Origin: Himantopus leucocephalus
Lineage: Eukaryota; Chordata; Aves; Charadriiformes; Recurvirostridae
Direction: 5' to 3'
DNA length: 64,000 nt
Assembly (NCBI GenBank): GCA_003993805.1
Contig: RSEF01000012.1
Coordinates: 1,167,731-1,231,730, forward strand
A model generated the notes under the pieces. That model searched no databases and was not told the origin of the DNA. It worked only from the letters and a program-made list of their open reading frames with translations. The position numbers and the translations under genes were made by a program. Positions 47,317 through 60,900 of this stretch are shown one piece after another (positions within the stretch are counted from its first letter, which is position 1; every line of letters starts with the position of its first letter).

Positions 47317-50300
47317 GAGAGATATTGTCCTGTAACTGTTTGTAGGTGAAAAACCACCAAATATCATAATCATGCTGACATTAGAAGATCTATACTAAGA
47401 TACATATTTAAAAAACAGGAAAAGCACTCTCCATGTACTTCTCCCATGCTCAACAGCACAAGAAGCTTCAATAAACTTCAGTGTTCCTTTATCACTTGAA
47501 TGCAAAATAGCTTGTGAATAGTTGGGTGGATAAACCATCCGTCTATCTCCCTCCACTCTGTCATACTTTTCATCTACTATTTGCAAATAATCCTAGGCGG
47601 AATGAGGCAGTGTGAAGAAAACTCAGTGAATGTAGTGTACATATATCGTCTTTACTGAGAATTTTGTTGCTATTCAGTACTAAGGAAAATTTGTATATTA
47701 AAATAATAATAAAATAAAATTAAAACAATTACTGAATTAGTCACCTAAGAATTAGGTATATTAAAAATATTTTTACATAAAAAATAAACCCAGATGATAT
47801 TCTTTCAACTATTTTGGGCTTTTTTCCCCCTTAGATAATTTCTAATCCTGTTTTCTTCCACCCTGAATATTTGTAATATTAAAATAGAGATGATTGTAAA
47901 ACAAAATTCACCTGTTTTGCTTATGGATCCTATAGATCCTATAAGGCCTGCAGGGCATCCTGAGCTCGTGCCAATTGGAAGACCAGGAAGAAAGGCTTAA
48001 GTTCAACTCACTCATACATTGCTTCCAGCACATATGCACACCTGGATGAGCAAAATACTGATAAAACTCTCCTTTTGTACAGGTATGTATAACATTTTGT
48101 ACAAATCCAAAGCAGTAGCTAGTGAAATTGCCTTTCAGGAAGTATTTATTGTAATTCAGACCCAGAGATCTGACTGCAGAAGCATGAGGGTACTTTAAGA
48201 CTCCACACAGGGACAGCCCTTAGTAGCAACCGGCAGAGAAGACATATGTGCCAGTATAAGAAGCGAATCTTGTGTATTTGGTTTAATAAGATCATTCAGG
48301 ATTTTACAGCAGCATACAACTCTCGACAAATTTAATCTGTACTCTGCTTACATAACTGTCCCAGGATTATGAATCATTTCTAAAAGTTTCAGTGTTTTAG
48401 AGCTATCAGTTCTGGTTTGGATTCACTTATCACTGCCTTTACATTGTCGCCCAATTAGTGCTTTGAAAATTAAAACCAAAAAACCCCAATAATATACAGT
48501 AATTTCAAATATGCATAACAATTGTTGGCTAAACTTTTGCAGTCCTAAGAAGTACACATTTTCATACACATATAAAAGAAACAAGGCTTGAAAAATATAG
48601 GAGCATATTAGAGATGAAGCAAGAATTCAAAACAAAATAAAACAAAAACACACTCAGAATGCCTTCTGGAATAAAAACTATAATTTTACTCAGTCTGTTT
48701 TTGACAAAGCTGAATTCAGCTGGAGGCACAGTCTAACATGCTTAAGATGTGCAATTTTTGGTTGACTCTTGAGAACAGAGATTCAACTACCTGTATTTAT
48801 GACACCAGTATGATTTTTTTCTAGCCCTAAGCAAACTCTCAGATAATTTCCCTAGCCTTGTTTTCCTTTATGAGGAACACTAGCCACTATTTTTATCCAC
48901 TCAGATTCCCATGGATAATTGTGTCCTGTGCGTATTGTAGATGAGAAGCCTCCCAGTTCTTGCGTAGGACCTTTCCAGAAATAACAAGGGAGTGAGCCAC
49001 ATGCTAAATAAATTGTTCTGGCATGTGGCCCATAACTGCAGCCCCTCCAGTATGGAAATGCACATGAAATTCTTATATGACTCATGTGCAGTCGTTCTTT
49101 CACCTGGGAAGTGCATATCTACTCACACTATGCAGTAAGCATTGAACTCAATGAGATTCTTGCACTGTAAATCAAATTAATCAAGGCTGGAGACATCCAA
49201 AGTGTAGAAGTGGAATAATTTATCTGCTGTTTATTTGGAAGTTCAAACTCTTCTAAACTATCCCAGCAACTAGAAGTGGTTCTTAGACCTACTGATATTA
49301 AACTAAAGACACCTTATTCTTTTGTTTTCTCTTTTTGCTAATATACCTACACATTCCCCAACATACTTAAACCAAGCTGCTTGCACATCATTCCCCTACT
49401 CTTTTTTAATAAAACATCAGCCTAAAAATATCAATTTAACTGTAACTATCCACAAGATGTTACCATATAAACTATCCAACATTAACTCAAAACTTTACAA
49501 AATTAATGAAAACTTAAATCTTCCTCATTATTAACCTAGTATTGTAAATGTTGCAATCTTAGTTTTTCCTTACACATTATTAAGAATCTCTCTTCATCTC
49601 ACACTGCAATAGGTCATAAAATCACTTATGATTTTTTTTTTATTTTCTGAATTCTTGGGAAACTTCAATAATATTCAGGATTCTAAGCTGATTTATGTGA
49701 AAACTGAGGCATGGTTTTGCCAAGTGTTTGTCTTTAAGTAGTGTTACTGCAAACTTTTGGCTTAGTGAAACACCACTGTGATTACATGAAACACATGAAT
49801 TTTTAAAAGTTTTCTCAAATTTATAGAGCCTGCATAAGTTGAATATTCTTAAAGTAGAAAAGGGTAGAGACACCTCTGTGAGAGAAATTTTACTATCTGG
49901 AACTGAGAAAATTTTTTGTAAATGTACATTCAATTCCAATATAATAATAATTTAATTTGCTTCTATTTCCTGTTTTAATTCAAGTAATTTTTTTAATTTC
50001 AAAAATTGTATTTGGCCAGTGGGTAATTATAAAACTTGTGATCCATATTTCCATCACAGTATGGCATATAGACTAGAGCGCAGAGGACAATAAAATGTAT
50101 ATGCAGTTTGGACTGGGATTTAATTATTTTTTTTTAATGTAACAAAATATGCTCTGTTATTTAAGACTATTTAAGTTATAGTAGAAAGCTTTGTGACAAA
50201 TTACCTGCTTAATTTAAAGTACAAGGTTAGAAATTTGCTGGCTTACAGTGCCTAAGGAAACTAGCTAAATTCAAATAATGAACATATGAATGACTTTATT

Positions 50301-51291
50301 TTTGAAGATTTATTGAACAAAAAAATAAAATTCTTCAAGAAGTGTAAATAGTTTAGTTTTCTTTTCCTACAAATGCATAGGTACCGTAAAAATGAAAAGC
50401 GCTACTCAGAATTAATGATACAACTCTATTTCTAGTTATTTTGATTCCAGAAAGCACTTTTATCTAATGGATAGCAATTATATTGTGTATTATTTTTTCA
50501 TTCCAGCCAGCAAATTTCAAAAGAGCACTGGAAAGTTCCCAGCCATCTAAATTGTTAAAGAGCTGTTTTCAGAGGCTACAGAAAATGTTGCCATTATCAG
50601 TCTGCCTGTAACTGCGTACATTTGCTTCAGGATCTGAGATACACGTGATGATAGTAAGGTTTGATGAGCTTGCCCCTCTGAAGGAAACCAGACTTTGATA
50701 AGATCTCATGGAAACTTATTTATTGCTGTACTTTCAGTCGTAAAGTGAAGCACATGAAGAAACCTCAGGAAGCACCTCAATAAAACACAGTAGGAAGGAA
50801 AGGTCTCCAATTGTCATATCTTAAACCATCCCCTGCTTTTACATCAAAACAATGCTGAGGTAGCAGAATGATGAATCCACCCAAGGGCCAAATTCACTCA
50901 CTGTGTAGGTGATAACAGCTTTTTCTACCCCAGCAAAGAATGAAACCTTGTCCTTTAACTACCCTTCCCCACTGCTGGCTGAGGCTCTCTTCTCTTTTGC
51001 TCAGTGAACCACAAGATAGTTACACACACCACTATATATACATCCTGCCGATATAAGTATGTACACCACCACAACTGCAGAGCACGGGAGTTGACAAACG
51101 TGTTTAGGATTTTAAAGGCTGTGCCCGACGTTCTGCAAATGCCCAGGGGGTGGCTGGCCCTGGGGGTGTGCTAAGCCTGTGTGCCTCGAGCAAGCACACA
51201 GGGTGCAGACCTCCACCCCTGGAAGTCTGTCACCACCTCTCCAGACGGTAATCGATACCTTATCGGTGCCTTAGGTATCTGTCTCCAACTC
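47317..51291. other. Non-coding, AT-rich sequence
   Basis: No gene is recognised. It includes an AAT/AAAT-rich patch at about 47699-47730 and very AT-rich sequence at about 49900-50350. Tandem GATCCTATA-like units lie at about 47924-47945. The minus-strand frame at 48852-49103 is listed separately. Confidence 0.5.
48852..49103 (-). pseudogene. Unidentified minus-strand protein-like fragment with four cysteines
   Basis: This 83-residue frame begins with a GTG; the first ATG codes residue 7. It has cysteines at residues 14, 22, 35 and 40, with several aromatic and glycine residues around them (for example PYWRGC and LPCYFW), followed by a W-rich segment near residue 70. That composition is more protein-like than the neighbouring frames. 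There is a CAG just before the GTG that could be a splice acceptor, but no clear donor. It could be a decayed exon, an old retroviral envelope-like remnant, or chance. I do not recognise the family. Confidence 0.2.
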
Positions 51292-51973
51292 CTACTGATA
51301 CCGTAGCACTAACAAAATTCTTGTCTGACTAGGATCACTAAACAAGTTGCCTTTTTGAAGCTAACAATAGAATCTGTAACTAAGACATGACAGTAGGGAA
51401 CATAAGGTTAAAGATTAAGGAAGGAAATTGAGCATAAGATTGTCTTGTATTGAGTAACTGAATGGGCTGATCTGGTATAAGTGGGAGTTGAACAATGTAG
51501 CCAGGTTTGGAATTCTTGGCAAGCAGATGGCCTTAGAATTTGCTATACGTGAGACTCTGTATCCTTGAGTAGAATAGATACGGAAATGGTGCTAGAATAA
51601 GCTAGGTTTTGTATAAGCAACCAAGCCAAAAATGAACTGAACAAGCGCAAGAACTAAGTTCAGCCAGTGGACACGGTGAGGAAGACTATTGACGACCACC
51701 AGAGGACCTTGGAAGACCACCAATGGATATGCATGTGCGTGCGTCAAGGACATTTACATATATTAATGGGTTCTAGGAAATAGTATGAATATGTTAATAA
51801 TTTCTCAGAAATCTAATTAATATGTACATTCTGATTGTACATAACATCTGAAGTTAAGCAACTCGGCGCACACACTAGGCAGAGCCCGGCGCTGCAATAA
51901 AGAATGCCTGCTTTCTAAAACTCCAAATTGAGTCTTAGAGAGTTATCCTTTTGCCGACTTATGGTAACACTAC
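51292..51973 (+). mobile_element. Solo LTR of an endogenous retrovirus, with target-site duplication
   Basis: The LTR spans 51296-51969 (674 bp). It begins TGATACC and ends GGTAACA, imperfect inverted termini with TG...CA ends. It is flanked by a perfect 4-bp direct repeat, CTAC, at 51292-51295 and 51970-51973. Near its 3' end, GAGCCCGGCGCTGCAATAAA then GAATGCCTGCTTTCT has the layout of a polyadenylation signal and R/U5 boundary, which sets the plus orientation. No internal retroviral sequence lies on either side, so it is a solo LTR left by LTR-LTR recombination. A 4-bp duplication is common for class I (gammaretrovirus-like) elements. The conserved ends suggest it is not very old. Confidence 0.88.
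51896..51901 (+). promoter_or_regulatory. AATAAA polyadenylation signal of the solo LTR
   Basis: AATAAA follows the GC-rich CCCGGCGCTGC segment and lies 68 bp before the LTR end, the expected position for the R region of a retroviral LTR. Confidence 0.75.
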
Positions 51974-54900
51974 CACAACCCGAGACAAAAGCACATGGTG
52001 AGTGCCGTCCCTGTGAGCAGCTTCAGGCCCTCAGAGAGCAGCGGGCGGATGCGAGCAGGCACACATAGCCTTGCCCAGGTATAGGTCCACAAAGGCCTCA
52101 GACTACTAACGAATAATTGCCTTCCTGTACTCAGCTCTGCTTACGCTCTCTCAGATTGCTTGGGGAGTCTCTGAAAGCTTGAGGGTATTCAGGAGCACCA
52201 GGTTACCTGAGCTGGATGCAATGGCTCACCCTGCGCCGCCATGTCAGGCCTCCCGCCGCCAGGAGCCCCTGTCGCTGTGGCAACCAGGAGCCCAGCAAAA
52301 TGGCTGCCCTCAGGGGGCTTGGGCCCAGGACTTCCTTGACAGCCAGCTGCTCGGTAACTGTCCTTTAACAGCAATTCACAGCCCCTTGTCCTGATGCCTG
52401 GTTCCCCTATCCACCCAAACACCTGGCCTTCAGCTAGCAATGCCGTAGTTCTGCACCAGGCTTTTGCCTTTTACCCTGACCAAGATGGCTGCAAAATGTT
52501 CCTGTGCCGTGCCTGGTACATTCACTGTTTGCATGAAGCAGAAGACTATCAGGACATTAAAAATGAAGACTAAGGTTGTTTTGCAGAGCACTGGAGGAGG
52601 TGTGTACTACCCAAAAGACAAAGTATGGAGTGCACCCATGAGCATTTGCTGAAGAGAAGCAGTAAGGAGCGCGGCCTGTGGAGAAGTGGACTTGAGTTTC
52701 ATCAAGCCACAGACCAGGCAACAGCTTATTTATAGCAATTTCCTGTGGGGTTTGTGGGCGTGTGTGTGGGGTGCTTGACAAGAATGTGGATCACAGAAAA
52801 GTGGGTAAGGTCAGTCTGTTATGGGAAGACAAACAAGAAGGCAAATTTCAATTAAAGTCCAGCATATTCTTTCAGGCAAAACATGGCAGGCCAGGCAGAG
52901 CACCTGCTCCTGCTGCAGCCCAGAGGCACTGTGATGAGCCAGCTGTGACCGACAGCACCTCAGCGAAAGCAGGAGCTGAGGCTAGATTAGAAACAGAAAT
53001 GTCACTGCCGGGAACCAGGCACAGATCTCTCAGCACTGGTGAGTGATACCGCAGATGGCCCTCGTGTCCCCAGTGTACGTCTGCTAACGTCAGCACCAAG
53101 GTGAGGGTGTCAGTATTTTGTGCGGTTAGGAGAGCTTCCCTGCCAGATCGGAAGCTCTGCTTCCAGTCTGCCGGGTGAAATTTAGCCCGAGAGTGATGAC
53201 ATGCAAAAGGTGACTGGACACGGACTAGAGAGCTGTACTGGCAGAGTCCTCGACCTGCGTGAGACAGGCAGTTCAGATGGCAAGGGAGCTGTAAGCCTTT
53301 AAATTTGTTCACCTCAATTTCACTATGAAGTTAGTGTGAGGGGAAAATGGTTGGTAGGAACTGCAGCGTGGGACATGGTTGCTCAAACATAAAGCAGATG
53401 GTTAATTTACCTGTGGTTAATCTGGATTATTTCTGCAGAAAAACATGCTCTCAGCAGTCTTGTATTATTAGCCTTATGACAACACAGAAATCTGGGGTGA
53501 AAAAATTTTTAGGGAAACAAACCCCAAATTTATGAACAGATTATGTATTTTGAATATAACTTATAAACTAGGAAGAGAGATTGAGATGCTATCCAACAAC
53601 TAGGAGAGCCTACTGTGTCGCAGAATTTGTACAGATGCCTTGCAGTGGGAAAGGCTCTGGGACAATATCCTTAGTTGCTCCCACATATCCTAGGGCTTGC
53701 TTCGTTTTGTGTGTCAGCACCATTACTATTTGCATAAGGCTGTCATTGTATTTTTTGCAACCTCAGAACTATCGTTATAATAAAATGAACCATCTGTAGA
53801 AACGACATAAGGATGTGTCTCTGCATTTAAGATGATGCCCAGGAGGTTCATGTTCACAGGCATTTGCAAAAACTTATGCATTCTCTTTTCCTTTAAAAAA
53901 AGTAATTACCGTTATATCAGGGAAGACTATTGCAATTCAAAATGTATAGCTGTGCATTACTGTAACAAGGTTATTTATACCATGCTGTGTAATGCAGTAT
54001 AGCTGGGGGACAAATAATTCAAAAAAAATATCACAATTAGTTCAAAGCAAACAGGCTTATTCTACAACAGGTACCTCCACATTTCGGGCTGCATGCCAAC
54101 TAAAATGTATTTTTAGATTTCTTAGTTTTTCTGTCATACTTATGAAGGGGACATCTGGAAATAAGTGTCACAGTGCAATTACTGATATGCTAATCTACAA
54201 AAATATCTTTGGAGGCCACAGAGTCCCTTGCTGCATTTGATGTAATTACATGGTCATGCATTCCGATTTTGAATGAGTTGAATGAGAAGATGGCTTCAAT
54301 GCCTCGCAGATATGTCTATAATTTCTGTAACGCTTTCCATATCATGTTTTTCTTGATATTTATTTTATTTGGATTTCTGAAACAGCATGAGGAGTATTAA
54401 AATGAAGTGACAGCTACATTTAATTATGGCATGGCTGATGTATCTGCAAAGAATCATAACTGAGAATTCCGTTTTTCTTTTGGAACACTTGCAGAGAGAA
54501 CATGATTTCCTCTGGCTTTTTTGTTTAACATTCTTCTACTGATTTTTCGAATGCTTAAGGAAACATAGTATTGCATCTCAAATCAAATAGTTAATATCAA
54601 GTGCTACCAAATAGTTGCTTCTGGTTGACACATGAAATTGATCTGATTAGTCACATCTTGGTGTTGCTGGTCCTGGATTGTGAATGCAGGCAATTCTAAC
54701 AAAATTATTCCCTGTGTACATTTAAAAAATGTTATTTTCAGGAGCTTCAGCCCTGCATTTTTTGTATGAGCTTCTTGTAAACATTCCCACTAATAGAGAC
54801 GGGTCAGAAGGTACTTGAAGAAAATAAACAGAAATAGAATATGGCTACAATTGAACAGAATTCACTTAAATGTTCAGGAAACTATTAATAGAAAGTGCTG

Positions 54901-57900
54901 GTAAAATCTGCCCAACTCTAACATCTGGATGACTTGGGTAAAAAAAAAGAAATTAAATCCTACTTTGAAATAAAATTTATTAAAGTTACCACAGTATTCT
55001 GGGACCTCGTGTCAGTTATTCCAGAAATCCAATTTATTGCAGATATATTGGAGGTTCACGGAAGAGGTAAACAGTTGCTGTGGTGAAAAACACTACGGAA
55101 GTAACTAGGTAGAGGATAGAAAAGTTATTTGTTCATATTATTTGCTTTAGGATATTAATTTCATGCCCAAATTAAAACCGAGCAGTGGTATTTGCATTAG
55201 CTGTGCTTTAGTGCAAAAACAAATCATTTTGTTATTATGAGTTAGCAGTTTTTCTTCTTAGAGGAAATAATGAAAAGCCCTATTTCTTGGACATATAAGC
55301 AGATGAGCCATCACCATAGCAACTGAAGGACGTATCCATTGCGTCATTCTGTCAAACAGCCCCTGCATGTGACTCCAAGCTCACGTTCACATTCCTTACT
55401 TCCATCTGAAAGTAGGTTTTAGTCCTGCCATCCAATAAAATCAATACTCAGTACGATGTTTTCTGCCTGCCATAGTTTAGAAATAGGAAGCTACTTAAAG
55501 TAGCTTTTTTTATCTTAAAGGAACAGCAAACATTGTTTATCTGTTGATACACTGAAAGTTAATGAAAACCCAGAATTAATAGAAAACAGATCATTTGTTT
55601 CCAGGAATGCTAAGGTTCCTCTTGCTCTTCATTGTGTTTAGTGAGTCAGTCATGTCTTTGTTACAGAGCATTATCACAGGTTCTTTGGACAGCTTCCAGC
55701 AGTGAGTCTGGCTTATTTAAACACCGTGTTTCTATCCTAGAGTTATGAAAGAGGCTTTGATTTCTCCACCAAATGGAGAAGAATTGCACTGCAAACATAT
55801 TTTATAAATCAGACAGCAGGAACCAAATACAAATTGCATAGTGCTAAATGATCATCCATTTCTCTTGCAAACTCTAAAACGGGATTTTATTTTCCTGTTC
55901 TCCCCAACTTCAAAAGTGTTACTAGTGGAGCTTTCCTTTCAGACTCTAAAAGGTCATTTTCACCTTGCCTCTCCTTTCCTCTTCATCACCCTCAGATTCT
56001 AACCTTCTCTACACCTGCACTGTAATAAGAACCAAGACATTTAGCCTCTGCTTTCCTGGTCGGATTCCCAAAACAGCCAGGCTGAGGTTTCCCGAATGTT
56101 ACAAAAACAGTGGCTGCTTATCCTTGTGTGGATTCTGCATTTTACCTCAACAAAGTCAGCTCAGGTTCAGTTTCTGTAAGTCAAATGACTACTGCAACAC
56201 TCTCTGGGAGAAAGAAATAAACCGTTGCCTCATTAGGTAGATCTGGAGGTAGCCTTGTCACTTATGTTTTGAGCAAAAGTTCTTTGTTTGCTGAGCAGTG
56301 TGTGATGAGTACCAGTGGTGCCTAAGAATAACACATAAATCTTCACTGAAATTCAAAGTCTGAGTTTAACTACAGAGTAATCGGTCTCCAGGATCACTTG
56401 TGTCCATGCACCAGTATGAGAGTTATCAAAGATATGGGGCACAAGAGATGGAAAAAATTATGATGGAGAGAAGGCACCATCTCTGTGTACCACTACATTA
56501 AAGTCATGGAATGGCATACTCTTCATTACGAGTAGCTCCAGAATCTGAACTCCTTTTTTTCCCAATAATGCTTTCTTCAGTCTTTCCACAGTAAGACTGA
56601 AGGAGGTATATCAAAACTGTGCTGTCTGTCTGTCTCTCTCTCTGAAATACTCTGTACATTTTAAGTTTATAAAAATATAAAATGTATTAAAATGTACATA
56701 AACTGTAGAAAGATTCTATACTCAAGTGAATTAATATGCAAAAGTGATTTACAAAATACCAATTTGCCATACCGGAATAATGTTCTTGAAACCCTATCTA
56801 AACAACTTCTGACTGCCAGTTTCAGTTAAGCTGCATGGACTGGTAGTTTTCTGAAGCAGATTACGCAGAATCACACCAGTGAAACTGTTTCCTATAAATA
56901 TGGCAAGTGAATTCAGCAACCTCCTGTGAAAAGACATCAGGCAAACCATGATGTATACACTTTCTTTGTTAGATGTCATTAGCAAAAACAAGAATCAATT
57001 CAAGTGCAATGTCTAACAGTTCATTTTTTTTAAATAAAACAAGATATTTGGGTTTTAATCCTAAGACAGAAACTTTCAGGTGTTAGGAACTTCAACTCTA
57101 AATCCAAATAACAACTTTCTTCTTAGTTTCAATCTAGTTAGTAGTTCCCAGGAAGATGAACACATCATTGAGGAGTGGGAGGTAAATAACTGTTCTCATA
57201 AAAAGAAATCAGCGAGGATCAAAAAAAAAAGGTTGACAGCCTGCACAGTTTGTGCTGGTTCAGTTACTTCACAGAAGTGCTCATAGTGTTCACTCATACG
57301 GGACTCCCTCATGAATTTAGTTAGACTGCTTCTACCACTGGGTCTGATTCTTCTTAGCTGCCATCAGGCCAGGTCTGTCTGGTTCAAGGTTTGGGCCAAC
57401 AGATATGCCGTCTTTATTGCCAGTCTTGAAAAGACCCAGTTCCCTTAGTTTTGCTTTTGCCTGACACTAAGGGGACACTAGTCCTTTATCAGAGACATCA
57501 GCCTTATCAGTTGTCCCATTTTACAAACGCTGCTGCTACACGTTGACCTAATGAAGTTTGTTCCACTTGACTTCTCTGCTGATAAGTCTGGTTCAGCAGA
57601 GCCATCATTCTTCATTTTGTGAGTTCCTGGTTTACTTAAGTCTCTCAAAGTCCAGAGGCAAGTGGAAGCCTGGGCTGTCACTAGATCTCGATTACGTCTG
57701 ATCATTTACTTGGTCCTTTTCAGTCTGAGTTTATCCACATGAACACAGTACCAGTTTTCCAAGGTTCCTACTAATCACCTTATCTATACTTTCAAAACTG
57801 TTACCTTGACTAAAATAGAAAAAAATTGTGTATATATGAACACCATCCCTTGAAGAACAGACTGCCAAGTCTTCTTTTTAATCCAAACACTTTGTGTTTA

Positions 57901-60900
57901 GGGAAAAAAAAAAACAGTGTAAAAAAATTATTAGCATTTTGAAGGCCATACAGTATTTTTCTGAAATGTTTTCTGTAAGATGTGTTCAATACAGAGAGCA
58001 TCAAATATTAATGTTAAATGCAAGTGTCATGTCTTTAGCTGATGTAATACTAAGAAAATAGATCTGTAGCTGTGTTCAGAAAAATCAATATCGCAATTTG
58101 ATTCAGATATGCTATTGCTTCCCTTTTTTCTCATAGATCTGTGGACATTAAATCATGTCAGTTTCTATTTGTGAGAAGATTGTAGATGTGTATACCCAGA
58201 TTTAGTCTGTAATTTGTTATTGTTTTGTATTTAAAATTTGGTATCTTCCAGTTCACCTGCTCAAAGCTGTGGCTTTGCAGTAACAAGAGCAAAATCTCAA
58301 AAAGTAAATGTAGCCCATGTGCCAGTGATTCCCAAAGAGTGTGCTGTGGTGTATAGTGTGCCATAAGAATAGCAGAAATATGGCAGCACCCTGTGGGCTC
58401 TGCCATTTGCTTTTAGCGTCTAATCTAAGGAGCCTGATAGAAGTGAGCAGTGGTAGGGATGTGGTGTGAGCAGTTTGGGAAGATCTCCGTTGGTTTTAGT
58501 CCAAATTAAAGTGCACTCCAAGTAGCAAAAACTTAGGATATGTCACCATGTTTCAGTGAATCTGCATAGGGATTGACAATCTTTCTTTTTTTAGAGCGAG
58601 TTAATTCTTTTAGTAATATTTCACTGCCCTGACATTTTCAGGCAGCAAACAGTGGATTTATGGCCACCCAACAGCCCAGGTGAGAAGAAATTTTAAAACT
58701 GCAGACAAATGGCTTGTGTATGTACCTGCATAAATAGCTTATACATAAAAATTAGGCTCTACCCAGGATGTTGATGTTGGTAGATCTGTTCATTAAAGAC
58801 ATAGTAGATGTGCACAAACAGTTCCTTGTTTGCTTTTCACTAAGTTTTTATTTGTTTGTATGCTGAAAACATTAATCAGGATGAACAATTGAAATGTTAT
58901 ATGAATTAGCTAGTTCAATAGAAACCATATGAGTCACAATGCTCAGTCTGTTAAACCGTCACTGTTATTTTAGACAAATGATTTACTAAGAAGAATGATT
59001 AAAAGAATCAAAAAATCCCAACTCCTATGAGATCTTATGAATCCTACAGATCCTATGGATCTCTTAAGGCTAGTAGAAATTAAGGGTCTGGTACTTATTA
59101 TCACTATTTGGCCAGTTCCACTTGGTTAAAGCACCTGGATAAACCTGCCTGCGTATTCCCTCTATTAGCTTCCTTTCAGACATTGACAATTAGAAAACAC
59201 TTGGAAAATTGTGCATATATATTTAAACTTCAAGTAAAACAAAACCAGGAATTATTATTGTATAAGCTAATTTGTCTTTAGAATTTGCCTGCTGGTATTT
59301 GCTTGAAATGCCTAGCATACTTTCCAGACATTATCACTGTAATAAATGCTTTTCCTTAGAACTTGTCTTCTAGATCTGCTTTCCAGTTAACACCTTTCAT
59401 TTTAGACCCTGTTTTCAAGGGTGTGTAAAGTTGGCCTTTAATTTTTATTTATTTATATCAGTGCATTCAGAATGAAAATATCTTCCTCAGACTTGCCCAT
59501 CTGTTTTTGATATGGAGGCTAAACTGGAATGCTGAAGGTGGGCTTGCGTAGGAATTCCACAACTGGAGTTTCTCAGAGGTGTTTAAGTATTTGAGTGTAA
59601 TCTGGCACAAAGTAGTTGACAGTGTAAAGCTCATGCATATCAGTGGTATATGCCATGACATTTTTAAAAGTAAAACCAACATTTACTACTTCCAGAGAAG
59701 TTTTAGTTTACATTTAACTCTTCTTATATTGTTGGTCATTATGAAGAAATCAAAGGGCCCCCTGAATAGTCATTCATACCTTACAGATTTCTCCTATGAC
59801 GCAGGAATGAAGTGATATGTAAATTATCTGAGTTAAGACCTTCATCCATCACAGGCAGTTCAAAAGCTTATCTTTGTGGCTGAGGATCTCAAAGCTTTCA
59901 ATACAGTTCCCTTGTTCTACAAATTTTGGCTCTGCTGACACTGACAGTGGGACTGAGTGTGTGTATTCAGCTTCAGATGGAGAATTACCAGGTACACTGG
60001 CTGTGTGACTTAAATAAATTGCATGCACATCAAAGACAGTATAAGATGATGTTCTGAAACTTTACAGAAGATGTTGTGTTGGAACGATGATACTTACTCA
60101 CTGAGTGACTTACTGCAATCCGGGATCTCTTCACCTCATCTTCCCAAGACTCAGTCCCAGCCCTATGATCCCAGCTTCCTCCAGTGCCAGTAAGAGCTGC
60201 AGCCTGCAAACTGCCATGATTTAATTTTATTTGTCCACTTTCATCTTTTCCCATCATTATTCATACTGGGAGATGAAAATCTCTGCAATGTAGCGCAGAT
60301 GAAACAGCTTAAGTGCAGTAAATAAACCCTACAGTGATAGTTTGTATGCCATCTTTTCTCCTTTGCTTTGAAAATGTAAAATACAGCTCAAATGAACAAG
60401 CACTGGCTAATCATACTGCCAGTTTTTAGCAACCAGGTAGTTTCCAAAGCTGCCAATAATAGCAAAAAATTAAATAGCTTGCCTATTACAAAAGATGTCA
60501 TAAGGAACAGTTCAACATAACAAATGTTCAGATGTGTAACCAGACATTAAACATAGGTAAACTAATTCCTCACGTTCAGTTCCTCCAACTAAATAACTCT
60601 GCCTAAATACAGTTCATCCAGAACTTTAGAGGAAGAGGAAAATTACACATCTGCATACAAAACCAGAAAAACGATTAGATCTGGAACATTTAGCATTAAA
60701 TCTTTAATCACAATTAAATAGTATTTTTTCCGCATTTGAAGAAAAAAAGAACTTAATCACAACAACTAAAGAACAAAAATTATGCATGTTGCTAGTACTG
60801 CAGAAAGACCATCTGCTCTCATTAAGATGGTATATTTTTCTTTAATGGATTCAGCAGGAAAACAGCAACAAAAACTGAGCAACTAGAATGACAGTTTGAC

